The notes: a model not told the origin generated them from the sequence alone. Shown: positions 1 through 7,622, counted from the stretch's first letter. The stretch: DNA of 17,312 nucleotides from Oscillospiraceae bacterium (GCA_003512525.1 DOQG01000046.1:1-17312), one strand, 5' to 3'. Made by a program: numbers and translations.

Positions 1-44
1 AGAAGCTCACCTTTACACAAGGGAAGGGCAAGGATGCCCGAAGT

Positions 45-87
45 TGAACGCCCAAAGTTTCGCAGGACGCGAAACTTTGGGCGTTCA
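45..87. repeat. Perfect 19-bp inverted repeat
   Basis: The arms at 45-63 (TGAACGCCCAAAGTTTCGC) and 69-87 are exact reverse complements with only the 5-nt loop AGGAC between them. No T-run follows directly on either strand, so this is not a classical intrinsic terminator. It may be a dispersed palindromic element or an RNA-stabilising hairpin of a gene that lies left of the window. Confidence 0.85.
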
Positions 88-300
88 TAAGCCAAGTGTG
101 ATACTCCTTTTTTTAAACAACGCTAAACCCCAGTGCGTTTTTTGGAAGTTTCGGTGATAGTGCAGTTGCACGGATTTACTCACGAAATCATTAACATCTT
201 ATCGGCACGTAAGCTGTTTTCAACGGTGTTGGCTGTATATTTATTGCTCTGACATTTTTACATATACAAAATTGTAATTTTAATGAGGTCTTGATAAACT
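88..300. other. Non-coding stretch, nothing recognised
   Basis: Between the 19-bp inverted repeat and the hairpin at 303-344 I see no credible reading frame, RNA gene or transposase remnant. There is a run of seven T at about 108-114 and an A+T-rich part near 230-300. Confidence 0.5.
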
Positions 301-302
301 GA

Positions 303-344
303 GAAGCTGTGATGAAATTTTTGCATTTCGTCACAGCCTCTTTT
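303..344 (+). terminator. Hairpin with short T-run downstream of the transporter operon
   Basis: Arms 303-318 and 325-340 pair over 16 positions, with one A-C mismatch and one G-U pair, around the loop TTTTGC. TTTT follows on the plus strand at 341-344. By the T-run it best stops plus-strand transcription entering from the left. It sits only about 10 bp beyond the stop codon of the last minus-strand permease, so it may also protect or end that transcript, although the minus side has no T-run. Confidence 0.55.
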
Positions 345-353
345 ATATCTGTA

Positions 354-1298
354 TTATCTTTCTTCTCTGAAGTACGCTTCGCCGAGCGCCTTGGGCGGTT
401 GATTTTCTTTCTTCTTTCTCATTGCTATGAAAATCAGCACTATAATGGTGGCGATGTAAGGGAGCATGGTTAAAAACTGTGAGGGTATCTGTATCTCCCA
501 GCCCTGCATCTTATAGTTAAGACCTCTGAGCATACCGAAAAGGTAGGCGGCAAAGATAGCCTTGAGCGGATTCCATGTGCTGAATATAATGAGAGCAACG
601 GCTATCCAGCCCGCACCAGCGGTAACATTATCCTGCCATGTCGTCAGGAATGCGGTCGACAGGTACGCTCCGCCCAGTCCGCACAGGAAGCCGCCGAGCA
701 GAATGTTGATATACTTATGAAGATTTACGTTGATACCCGAAGCGTCAGCCGCACCGGGATTTTCACCGATAGCTCTTACATAAAGTCCGAGCTTTGTCTT
801 GTTGAGGTAGAAATATGCGAGTATTGCGATGACAAATCCGAGCCATACATATATATCCTGCGAGAATATAGCCTCACCGAGAATGGGTATATTGCTGAGA
901 AGCGGTATTTCTATCGGACGGAACGCTGAGCTTACAGACTGGGGTATCTGTTCACTTGACACCCAGCCGCCGATAAGACCGGAAACGCCCGTACCGAATA
1001 TCGTCAGCACAAGACCCGTTACGACCTGGTTACCGCGGAGCGTGACGGTTATAAAGGCATATATAAGTGCGCCTGCCGCACCTGCCGCACCTGCCGCCAG
1101 CATAGCGAGCAAGGGGTTTCCTGTAGCGCACGCAACTGTAAAGCCCAGCGCCGCACCCATAAGCATCATACCCTCGACACCGAGGTTCATATGACCTACC
1201 TTTTCACAAAGGATACCGCCGACAATAGCAAACAGTATCGGAGTACCTGTCTGAATGGCTGTCTGTAAAAACAGACCTATCTGTTCTAAGATATCCAT
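354..1298 (-). CDS. Nucleoside ABC transporter permease (NupQ/YufQ-type)
   Basis: This is an inner-membrane permease subunit of a BMP-type ABC importer, a family (COG1079) whose characterised members move nucleosides or purine compounds. The 314-aa protein is almost entirely hydrophobic helices. It has the family-typical Gly-rich early segment (VGGILCEKVGHMNLGVEGMM, about residues 26-45) and a loop at about 174-190 (YVRAIGENPGAADASGIN) that fits the ATPase-coupling loop of these permeases. It ends in a basic tail (MRKKKENQPPK). Its ATG overlaps the stop codon of the preceding permease by one base (TAATG), which indicates translational coupling. It is the last gene of the minus-strand cluster. 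The substrate is inferred from xpt in the same cluster, and sugars cannot be fully excluded. Confidence 0.92.
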   Translation of the reverse strand: MDILEQIGLFLQTAIQTGTPILFAIVGGILCEKVGHMNLGVEGMMLMGAALGFTVACATGNPLLAMLAAGAAGAAGALIYAFITVTLRGNQVVTGLVLTIFGTGVSGLIGGWVSSEQIPQSVSSAFRPIEIPLLSNIPILGEAIFSQDIYVWLGFVIAILAYFYLNKTKLGLYVRAIGENPGAADASGINVNLHKYINILLGGFLCGLGGAYLSTAFLTTWQDNVTAGAGWIAVALIIFSTWNPLKAIFAAYLFGMLRGLNYKMQGWEIQIPSQFLTMLPYIATIIVLIFIAMRKKKENQPPKALGEAYFREER

Positions 1299-2365
1299 TA
1301 TTCAGCCTCCTTTACCGCATTGTGCTTACGCAGAGAAATTTTATAGTTGATAAAGAACTCACACGCAAGAACGAAGAATATGATAACACCCTGCATGATC
1401 TCGGTTATAGACGAGGGGATCTTCATTACCTGAAGCGAGCTTCCGCTCTGGAGAAGTATCGAGAACATAAATGACGCAACAACGATAACGGGCGGCTTCA
1501 GCTTTGCGAGCCATGCCGTGATTACCGCCGTAAAGCCAAGACCTGCCGACATTGAATCGGTTATCGACTTCTCAACCGCGCTTGCCTGCATAAAGCCTGC
1601 CATTCCGCAAAGTCCGCCCGAAATGAGCACCGCTATGATCATTATCTTTACTGTGTTCATACCTGCGTATTTTGCGGTCGTTTCGCTCTCGCCGATTACA
1701 TCTATCTGATAGCCGAGCTTTGTGTATTTAAGTAATATTGTCATTATGACAACAAGCACAAGCGTGATTATCCAGCCTGCGTGTATCCCTAACACATCGG
1801 GCAGTACCGCATTTTCCGAGAAGTTAGGCACTTTTGCCGCACCGAGCGCCGCAGGGTCTTTCCACGGACCGTATTGCAGATAGCTTATAAACGCTGTCGC
1901 TATATAGTTCATCATCAGCGTCACAAGCGTTTCGCTCGCACCGAACTTAGCCTTTATTACTGCGGGGATAAGCGCCCATAAGCCGCCGCAGATAAAGCCT
2001 GCTATTGCCATAAGCGGTAAAAGGAGTATCGGCGGCAGATCTGGACACATAAAAGCCATAGATGCCGCACCGAATGCGCCCATATAGAACTGACCCTCAG
2101 CGCCGATATTCCAGAACTTCATTCTGAACGCTATCGCTATACCGAGTGACAGTGTAGTCAGCATTATTGTCTTGTTCATAACGTCCTTGAAACGCTTGAA
2201 CGGGGTCTGTATTATTTTGCCGAAAACCTTGAAAGGATCATAGCCCATTATGGCAAGAACAATGCCGATAAATATCAGCGACAGCACAATTGCGCCTATT
2301 CTTATCAGGACATCGACAAGCTTAGACGTGCCTTTCTGCCGCTTTGAAATCTGAATCATGCTCAT
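1298..2365 (-). CDS. Nucleoside ABC transporter permease (NupP/YufP-type)
   Basis: This is the second permease subunit of the importer (COG4603-like, 355 aa), pairing with the 314-aa permease to form the membrane channel. After a short basic N-terminus there is a hydrophobic anchor (about residues 20-45). The family-typical segment MKFWNIGAEGQFYMGAFGA follows at about 83-101, then several transmembrane helices. The cytoplasmic coupling-loop motif YQIDVIGESETTAKYAGMN lies at about 219-237. The start codon overlaps the ATPase stop by 4 bp (2362-2365). The two permeases, the ATPase and the lipoprotein give a complete four-component system in the order seen in B. subtilis nupNOPQ. Family assignment is firm and substrate is inferred. 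Confidence 0.92.
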   Translation of the reverse strand: MSMIQISKRQKGTSKLVDVLIRIGAIVLSLIFIGIVLAIMGYDPFKVFGKIIQTPFKRFKDVMNKTIMLTTLSLGIAIAFRMKFWNIGAEGQFYMGAFGAASMAFMCPDLPPILLLPLMAIAGFICGGLWALIPAVIKAKFGASETLVTLMMNYIATAFISYLQYGPWKDPAALGAAKVPNFSENAVLPDVLGIHAGWIITLVLVVIMTILLKYTKLGYQIDVIGESETTAKYAGMNTVKIMIIAVLISGGLCGMAGFMQASAVEKSITDSMSAGLGFTAVITAWLAKLKPPVIVVASFMFSILLQSGSSLQVMKIPSSITEIMQGVIIFFVLACEFFINYKISLRKHNAVKEAE

Positions 2366-3894
2366 ACGGCTTTCTCCTCTCCCTTATTGATATGGTCGCC
2401 GACCATCATAAGTCCGATATCTTCCTTTGTAACAGTCGTGGGGTCTACTATGTCGATTATCTCACCGTCATGTATTACCATAAGTCTGTCGGAAATGCTT
2501 TTCAGCACGTCAAGATCCTCGCCGATGAACAGCACTGCAACGCCCTTTTTCTTCTGCTCATTGAGCATATGATATATATTATATGACGCGCCAATGTCAA
2601 GACCTCTTACGGGGTAAGCCGTTATAAGAACCTTGGGCGACAGCCATATCTCACGCCCGAGCAGTACTTTCTGGATATTACCGCCCGAAAGCTTCTTTAC
2701 TGTGTAGTTTACCGAGGGGGTGTAGATATCAAAGTCTTCGACTATCTGTTCCGCGAGCTTCTTTGCAAATTTGCTGTCTATGAACGGACCGGGATTATGG
2801 TTATAGGACTTTAAGATAACGTTGTTCGTTATGCTCATTCCCGCCACAAGACCCATACCGAGTCTGTCCTCGGGAACAAAGCTCATGCTTATGCCCTTGC
2901 GGATTATTGCTCTGGGGTCGAGATCCTTTATGCTTTCGCCGTCAAACTCTATATCACCGTCGGTCGCCTTGTCAAGCCCTGCGATTATCTCGCACAGCTC
3001 CTTCTGACCGCTTCCCGCGATACCTGCAACACCGAGTATCTCACCGCCGTATACGTCAAAGTTCACGTTGTCAAGCACATTTACGCCGTCTGTGTTTTTC
3101 TTTGTGAGGCTCTTTACGGAAAGCATCGGCTTTGCGTTATAGTCACAGCACTGCGGTCGTTCAATTTCAAGCGTTACGGATTTTCCTACCATCATCTCGG
3201 TAAGCTGCTGGGGAGTGGTTTCGCTTGTTTTTACCGTGCCTATGCATTCGCCCTTGCGCAGAACGGTAACGCGGTCGGAAATATCCATAACCTCCGCCAT
3301 CTTATGAGTGATAATGATTATCGTACAGCCCTGCTCTTTCATCTTTCTGAGGATAGCGAACAGTGCGGTTATCTCCTGAGGGGTAAGTACCGCTGTAGGC
3401 TCGTCAAGTATCAGCACGTTAGCGCCTCTGTAAAAGACTTTCATTATCTCCACGGTCTGCTTTTCGCTGACTGACATATTATATACTTTTTTATCGGGGT
3501 CAACATTCAGCCCGTACTTTTCGTTAAGCTTATTGACGTGGTGAGCCATACGCTTCTTTGAAGTAACAAGGTGCTTTATGTGACCGAGCACTACATTTTC
3601 AGCCGCAGTCATGACATCTATCAGCTTGAAATGCTGATGCACCATGCCGATACCCGCCTTTATCGCGTCACCGGGTGAGCCAAAGCGCATCTTCTTACCG
3701 TCTATCGTTATAGTACCGCTGTCGGGCGTATATATGCCGCTGAGCATATTTACAAGGGTACTCTTGCCCGAACCGTTTTCACCGAGCAAAGCGAGTATTT
3801 CGCCCTTGTACACGTCAACGGAAATATCCTTGTTTGCGTACACCGAGTCAAACGATTTGGTTATGTTCTCGAGTTTTATATAAGGAACTGACAT
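2362..3894 (-). CDS. Nucleoside ABC transporter ATP-binding protein, two NBDs (NupO/YufO-type)
   Basis: This cytoplasmic ATPase energises the importer. The 510-aa protein holds two tandem ABC domains. NBD1 has Walker A GENGSGKST (38-46), Q-loop HQHF (87-90), Walker B VLILDEP (160-166) and switch His197, but its signature is degenerate (SVSEKQ, 141-146). NBD2 is the reverse. It keeps a good signature LSGGNIQK (401-408), while its Walker A is GIAGSGQKEL, its Walker B reads VLITAYPVRG without Asp-Glu, and no His follows in FIGEDLD. One composite site (NBD1 Walker motifs with NBD2 signature) is therefore expected to hydrolyse ATP, as is usual in COG3845. A full AGGAGG lies 4 nt before the ATG. 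The lipoprotein gene ends 117 bp upstream, with large hairpins between. Confidence 0.95.
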   Translation of the reverse strand: MSVPYIKLENITKSFDSVYANKDISVDVYKGEILALLGENGSGKSTLVNMLSGIYTPDSGTITIDGKKMRFGSPGDAIKAGIGMVHQHFKLIDVMTAAENVVLGHIKHLVTSKKRMAHHVNKLNEKYGLNVDPDKKVYNMSVSEKQTVEIMKVFYRGANVLILDEPTAVLTPQEITALFAILRKMKEQGCTIIIITHKMAEVMDISDRVTVLRKGECIGTVKTSETTPQQLTEMMVGKSVTLEIERPQCCDYNAKPMLSVKSLTKKNTDGVNVLDNVNFDVYGGEILGVAGIAGSGQKELCEIIAGLDKATDGDIEFDGESIKDLDPRAIIRKGISMSFVPEDRLGMGLVAGMSITNNVILKSYNHNPGPFIDSKFAKKLAEQIVEDFDIYTPSVNYTVKKLSGGNIQKVLLGREIWLSPKVLITAYPVRGLDIGASYNIYHMLNEQKKKGVAVLFIGEDLDVLKSISDRLMVIHDGEIIDIVDPTTVTKEDIGLMMVGDHINKGEEKAV

Positions 3895-3913
3895 ATAACC
3901 TCCTGAAATAAAG

Positions 3914-3968
3914 CGATTTGTCTTTTTAAAGCATCGCAGATATTCCGGTGCTTTAAAAAGACAAATCG
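3914..3968 (-). repeat. 20-bp perfect inverted repeat between lipoprotein and ATPase genes
   Basis: Arms 3914-3933 (CGATTTGTCTTTTTAAAGCA) and 3949-3968 are exact reverse complements. Three further pairs (3934-3936 with 3946-3948, one of them G-U) leave a 9-nt loop. On the transcribed strand no T-run follows; the sequence goes straight to the ATPase Shine-Dalgarno about 10 nt later. This fits a 3'-end-protecting or processing hairpin that raises binding-protein mRNA over transporter mRNA better than a full terminator. Confidence 0.85.
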
Positions 3969-3969
3969 G

Positions 3970-3987
3970 GCAGTCACTGAGGACTGC
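3970..3987 (-). repeat. Second small hairpin in the lipoprotein-ATPase gap
   Basis: GCAGTC at 3970-3975 and GACTGC at 3982-3987 pair perfectly around a 6-nt loop. It stands immediately beside the 20-bp inverted repeat, so the lipoprotein transcript would end in two stacked stem-loops, about 24 nt beyond its stop codon. Confidence 0.6.
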
Positions 3988-4011
3988 TCGTATTGTCTTG
4001 ATGTTTTTCGA

Positions 4012-5178
4012 TTATGCGGGGATAGTGCCTGTTACACCCTTAACGAACCAGTTCATGTTCCAGATCTCGTCGTCTGTCATCTTAACGCCGTCTTCAACCT
4101 TCTTGTTGCCGTCCTGGTCGTAAAGAGGACCTGTGAAGGGCTCAAGTGTGCCGTCGATGATAGCCTTCTGAGCCGCATCTACCTTTTCCTGTGTGCCTTC
4201 TGCGCAGAGGTCTGTCAGCTTGTCAAGGTATGTCATGTTAGCGGCAAGACCTTCCCAGTATGCACGGCTTGTCCATGTACCGTCCATAGCCTTCTTTACA
4301 TCGTCTGTGTAGAATGTCTTCCAGTCGAAGCAAGCGGCTGTGAGGTAAGCCTTGGGAGCAGCGTCTGATGTGGGGAAGTTGTAGCCGATGCAGTATGCGC
4401 CCTTTTCTTCAGCGGCAACCTGAGGAGCTGTTGTATCCTGGTGCTGAGCGATTATGTCAACACCCTTGTTGAGAAGCTCAAGTGCTGCCTGCTTTTCAAC
4501 GGTGGGGTCATACCATGTATCTGTGAATACTACTTCTACCTTAGCGTCGGGGTTTACAGACTGTACACCGAGTGTGAATGCGTTGATACCACGGATAACC
4601 TCGGGGATACCCTTAGCGGCAACATAACCGATGTAGTTCTTCTGTGTCTTCATACCTGCAACGATACCTGCAAGGTAACGAGCCTGATATACCTTACCGA
4701 AGTAGGTTGACATATTGTCTTCTCTCATATAGCCTGAGCAGTGAGCAAACTTTACATCGGGATGCTCCTTTGCCATCTGGTCTGTACCTTCCATAAAGCC
4801 GAATGAGTTTGTGTAGATAAGGTTGCAGCCTTCATCGATAAGTGTCTGGATAGCTTCCTTTGTGTCGGCAACGGTTTCGGGTACGTCCTCAACGTAGTAG
4901 GTCTTTACGCCCATAGCCTCAACTGCAAGTCTGCCTGCATCGTGAGCCTGTGTGTAACCGCCGTCGTTGATCTTGCCGATGTAAACAAAGCCTGCTACAA
5001 CATCGCTCTTGGCTGTGCTGTCGCCTGTGCTCTCCTTAGAGCTGTCGCCTGTGCTCTGTGCGTCGGAAGTCTTGCTTTCATCCGTACCGCTTGTTGCGGT
5101 ATTGCCGGAGCAGCCTGTGAGTCCTGCTGTAAGTGCGCAGGTTGCCGCCAGTAAAATGGCGATAAGTTTCTTTTTCAT
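4012..5178 (-). CDS. BMP-family nucleoside-binding lipoprotein (NupN/PnrA-like)
   Basis: This is the extracellular substrate-binding lipoprotein that delivers ligand to the permeases (COG1744, basic membrane protein family). The 388-aa protein begins with a lipoprotein signal peptide (MKKK, hydrophobic stretch, lipobox LTGC with the lipidated Cys23). A Ser/Thr/Asp-rich linker with a repeated STGDS motif follows to about residue 58. The binding domain starts with VVAGFVYIGKINDGGYTQAHD, the expected first strand and loop. Other family-like segments are IYTNSFGFME and VDIIAQHQDTTAPQVAAEEKG. GGGAGG lies 6 nt before the ATG. It is separated from xpt by 72 bp containing a short hairpin, and no convincing promoter was seen there. 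The ligand is likely a purine nucleoside, by family and context. Confidence 0.93.
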   Translation of the reverse strand: MKKKLIAILLAATCALTAGLTGCSGNTATSGTDESKTSDAQSTGDSSKESTGDSTAKSDVVAGFVYIGKINDGGYTQAHDAGRLAVEAMGVKTYYVEDVPETVADTKEAIQTLIDEGCNLIYTNSFGFMEGTDQMAKEHPDVKFAHCSGYMREDNMSTYFGKVYQARYLAGIVAGMKTQKNYIGYVAAKGIPEVIRGINAFTLGVQSVNPDAKVEVVFTDTWYDPTVEKQAALELLNKGVDIIAQHQDTTAPQVAAEEKGAYCIGYNFPTSDAAPKAYLTAACFDWKTFYTDDVKKAMDGTWTSRAYWEGLAANMTYLDKLTDLCAEGTQEKVDAAQKAIIDGTLEPFTGPLYDQDGNKKVEDGVKMTDDEIWNMNWFVKGVTGTIPA

Positions 5179-5213
5179 GTTTTTCCTCCCTATTAAAACA
5201 GTAAAAGATATAT

Positions 5214-5232
5214 TAACGGCACTTTGCCGCTA
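5214..5232 (-). repeat. Small hairpin between xpt and the lipoprotein gene
   Basis: Arms 5214-5221 and 5225-5232 pair over 8 bp with one G-U around a 3-nt loop, in the 72-bp gap. On the transcribed strand the sequence after it is A+T-rich but not a clean T-run. It could be a weak attenuator between the salvage genes and the transporter genes. Confidence 0.4.
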
Positions 5233-5250
5233 AATACGGTTATTTACGGC

Positions 5251-5826
5251 TCAGTGTCTGAAAATACAGCCGCCGTCAACGCTCATTGAGTCAACTATTG
5301 CAAGCGATTCGACTCTGATGCCCTTTGAGCGGACAAGATCTCCGCCCTTCTGGAAGCCCTTTTCTATAACGATACCTGCGCCCGCTATACTTGCGCCTGC
5401 ACCCTTTACTATGTCGATAAGGCCGAGTAAAGCACAGCCGTTTGCAAGGAAGTCGTCGATTATAAGCACGTTGTCATCGGGCGACAGGAACTTCTTGCTG
5501 ACTATTACGTTATATGTACGCTTGTGCGTAAAGCTCTCGATAGAGGTCGAATAAACCTCGCCGTCTATGTTTACGCTCTGAGCCTTTTTTGCGAATACAA
5601 CGGGACATCCGAAATACTGCGCGGTGATACACGCAATGCCGATGCCGGACGCTTCTATAGTCAGTATCTTGTTTATGCTCTTGTCGGGGAACAGCCTGCG
5701 GAACTCCTTGCCGATCTCGTTGTAAAGCTCAATATCCATCTGATGATTGAGAAAGCTGTCGACCTTGAGTACGTTTCCCTCTTTTACTATACCGTCCTTG
5801 TTTATGCGATCTTCCAGTAACTGCAT
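5251..5826 (-). CDS. xpt: Xanthine phosphoribosyltransferase
   Basis: This cytosolic purine salvage enzyme converts xanthine and PRPP to XMP, feeding GMP synthesis. The 191-aa length matches Firmicute Xpt (about 190-195 aa). The N-terminus MQLLEDRI is typical of the family. The PRPP-binding loop is VLIIDDFLANGCA at 120-132, with the acidic pair D124-D125, and FAKK at 78-81 precedes the flexible loop. GGAGG stands 9 nt before the ATG. Only 16 bp separate it from the upstream dehydrogenase, so the two are co-transcribed. The transporter downstream would supply nucleosides or bases. In many Firmicutes xpt follows a guanine riboswitch, but none is visible here. Confidence 0.95.
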   Translation of the reverse strand: MQLLEDRINKDGIVKEGNVLKVDSFLNHQMDIELYNEIGKEFRRLFPDKSINKILTIEASGIGIACITAQYFGCPVVFAKKAQSVNIDGEVYSTSIESFTHKRTYNVIVSKKFLSPDDNVLIIDDFLANGCALLGLIDIVKGAGASIAGAGIVIEKGFQKGGDLVRSKGIRVESLAIVDSMSVDGGCIFRH

Positions 5827-5842
5827 TTTACTTTTCCTCCGT

Positions 5843-7243
5843 TTATTTCAGTAATTCACGTCCCATAAGTACGCCCATTACAGACGCCATCATAAGTCCT
5901 CTTGTCCAGCCGCTTGAGTCGCCTAAGCAATGCAGTCCCTTTACGTTCGTGTTAAAATGCTCGTCCATCTTTATACGGTTGCTGTAGAATTTGAGCTCGG
6001 GTGAATAAAGGAGCGTTTCACGGCTTGCAAAACCTGGAACGACCATATCCACAGCCTTTATGAAATTGATAATGTTCGTCATTGTACGGTAAGGCATAGC
6101 CGCAGTGATGTCGCCTGCGACCGCATCGGGCAGGGTGGGTCTTACGTTTGAGAAATTAAGCTCCTTGGGCCATGTACGCTTTCCGTCAAGAATATCGCCG
6201 TAACGCTGTACAAGAATGTGACCGTTACCGAGCATATTGGTAAGCTCGCCGACCTTCTTCGCATATTCGATAGGCTGGTTGAACGGTACGCTGAAATTGT
6301 GCGAGCAAAGTATAGCAAGGTTTGTGTTGTTGCTCTTAAGCTCTTTATATGAGTGACCGTTTACAACGGCTAAATCGTTGTCGTAGTTCTCCTGACTCAC
6401 AAATCCACCGGGGTTCTGGCAGAATGTACGCACCTTGTTCTTAAACGGCAGAGGATAGCCGATGAGCTTTGACTCGTAAAGGACGGCATTTATCTCCTCC
6501 ATGACCTCGTTTCTGACTTCCACTCTTACGCCGATGTCAACAGTACCCGGTGTATGCTCTACATTATGCGCCTCGCAGGTCTTTTCGAGCCAGTCTGCGC
6601 CCTTACGGCCTGTTGCGACTACTATCTCGTCGCCGTATATGGTTTCCTGTTCGCCGCCGTCACGGGCATTTGAAATGATAACACCCTTACATACGCCGTC
6701 TTCTATTATAATATCCTCGCAGTTCTTGCCGAACAGCACCTCAACTCCGCTTTCGATAAGATATTTTTCTATCTTGAAATAAAGCTCATGCGCCATTTCC
6801 GTTCCTAAGTGACGGATAGGACAGTCAACCAGCTTCAGGTTTGCGTTTATGGCTTTCTTCCTTATATCTCTTATCTTGTCGGGGTCGCTTACGCCCTCAA
6901 CGTGCTTATCCGCACCAAATTCAAGATATATCTTGTCTGTGTAGTCGATGGTTTCCTGTGCAAGCTCCTCGCCGATAAGCTCGGGGAGCGTTCCGCCGAC
7001 CTCGCACGACAGCGACAGCTTGCCGTCCGAGAATGCGCCTGCGCCCGAAAAGCCCGTTGTGATATGGCAGTAGGGCTTACAGTTCATACAGTGCTTTGTT
7101 TTTGCCTTAGGACAGCTTCTTTTTTCTACCGAAACGCCCTTTTCGATTATCAGAATTTTTTTGTCTGAGCCGTTTCTGACCATTTCAATTGCGGTGAATA
7201 TTCCCGCAGGTCCCGCTCCTACAATTACTACATCGTATTTCAA
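5843..7243 (-). CDS. FAD-dependent dehydrogenase (COG2509-like)
   Basis: This is a soluble flavoprotein of the uncharacterised NAD(P)/FAD-dependent oxidoreductase group COG2509 (466 aa). The dinucleotide-binding fold is at the very N-terminus: MKYDVVIVGAGPAG gives G9-x-G11-x-x-G14, followed by the ribose-binding acidic end LIIEKG (E34). A cysteine cluster C44-x7-C52-x2-C55-x3-C59 precedes the conserved FSGAGAFSDGKLS segment (65-77). The C-terminus GLHCLGDSSGWTRGLMMASVMG is the usual second FAD contact. Translation starts at TTG; no in-frame ATG fits the fold, and a weak AGGCGAG lies upstream. It is the first gene of the minus-strand cluster, and a promoter is proposed at 7329-7357. The substrate is unknown. 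Its position before xpt suggests a purine or redox link but does not prove one. Confidence 0.88.
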   Translation of the reverse strand: MKYDVVIVGAGPAGIFTAIEMVRNGSDKKILIIEKGVSVEKRSCPKAKTKHCMNCKPYCHITTGFSGAGAFSDGKLSLSCEVGGTLPELIGEELAQETIDYTDKIYLEFGADKHVEGVSDPDKIRDIRKKAINANLKLVDCPIRHLGTEMAHELYFKIEKYLIESGVEVLFGKNCEDIIIEDGVCKGVIISNARDGGEQETIYGDEIVVATGRKGADWLEKTCEAHNVEHTPGTVDIGVRVEVRNEVMEEINAVLYESKLIGYPLPFKNKVRTFCQNPGGFVSQENYDNDLAVVNGHSYKELKSNNTNLAILCSHNFSVPFNQPIEYAKKVGELTNMLGNGHILVQRYGDILDGKRTWPKELNFSNVRPTLPDAVAGDITAAMPYRTMTNIINFIKAVDMVVPGFASRETLLYSPELKFYSNRIKMDEHFNTNVKGLHCLGDSSGWTRGLMMASVMGVLMGRELLK

Positions 7244-7276
7244 TTACTTTTCTCGCCTTTCCGTTTAGCAATAATA

Positions 7277-7310
7277 CGGCGTTTTACCGCTCCTTTGCAG
7301 AAAAACGCCG
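7277..7310 (-). promoter_or_regulatory. Leader hairpin upstream of the dehydrogenase
   Basis: Arms 7277-7285 (CGGCGTTTT) and 7302-7310 are perfect reverse complements with a 16-nt loop. On the transcribed strand the loop contains AAAGGAG, an SD-like purine run that no start codon uses. It lies inside the roughly 80-nt leader expected from the promoter at 7329-7357. No T-run follows, so it is not a terminator. Confidence 0.5.
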
Positions 7311-7328
7311 AATTACACTAATATAATT

Positions 7329-7357
7329 ATTTTGACACAATTCGAGCCTAAAGTCAA
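7329..7357 (-). promoter_or_regulatory. Putative promoter of the dehydrogenase-xpt-transporter cluster
   Basis: On the minus strand TTGACT (7352-7357) is followed by a 17-bp spacer and CAAAAT (7329-7334), preceded by the extended -10 bases TGT. Predicted start is near 7322, giving a leader of about 80 nt. The same bases read on the plus strand give TTGACA-17-CAATAT, a weaker match. Confidence 0.5.
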
Positions 7358-7400
7358 TATCAAACCGACACAAAAATGAACTTTTGTGAATTATTTTTAT

Positions 7401-7420
7401 TCCGCTTCCGGTAAAGCGGA
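7401..7420. repeat. Short inverted repeat in the divergent intergenic region
   Basis: TCCGCTT (7401-7407) and AAGCGGA (7414-7420) flank a 6-nt loop. The surrounding sequence is A+T-rich and no gene or T-run adjoins it. It could be a protein-binding palindrome. I see no other structure in the intergenic stretch between it and the promoter at 7570. Confidence 0.35.
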
Positions 7421-7569
7421 GAATATAGTACAGTTTACGGAAGAATAAACATACTTTACCGATACAAAAAACAGTTGTTCAATGCGTATATCCCTATTCT
7501 ATTATCTGCAATAATTATACGGAAATTATATCCGAAGACCGACAAAAGTAATTTTTACAAAAAAAGCAC

Positions 7570-7598
7570 TTGACATAAGTCCGAAATCGGATTATAAT
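7570..7598 (+). promoter_or_regulatory. Consensus promoter of the MarR-MATE operon
   Basis: TTGACA (7570-7575), a 17-bp spacer and TATAAT (7593-7598) match the housekeeping sigma consensus at all twelve positions. Transcription should start near 7605. A promoter this strong would need repression, which agrees with the palindromes lying over it. Confidence 0.9.
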
Positions 7599-7622
7599 AT
7601 CTCTCAGTCCGATTTCGGACTT
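7577..7622 (+). promoter_or_regulatory. Paired MarR operators
   Basis: Two palindromes overlap the promoter. Site 1, AAGTCCGAAATCGGA (7577-7591), fills the spacer between -35 and -10 and centres on TCCGA-AA-TCGGA. Site 2, AGTCCGATTTCGGACT (7606-7621), is a perfect palindrome at the transcription start. The sites are reverse complements of each other, and their centres are about 29-30 bp (close to three helical turns) apart. This is the expected layout for autorepression by the MarR protein encoded just downstream. Confidence 0.85.

Noticed and set aside
88..300. Insertion-sequence remnant at the left edge
   Set aside because: The inverted repeats flanking the stretch are different sequences and are self-paired hairpins rather than a pair of termini. 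No transposase-like residues or target duplication were seen.
829..1194. 121-codon plus-strand frame inside the first permease
   Set aside because: It lies opposite a well-supported permease and its translation is low-complexity Ala/Pro/Ser. It is a shadow frame of the real gene.
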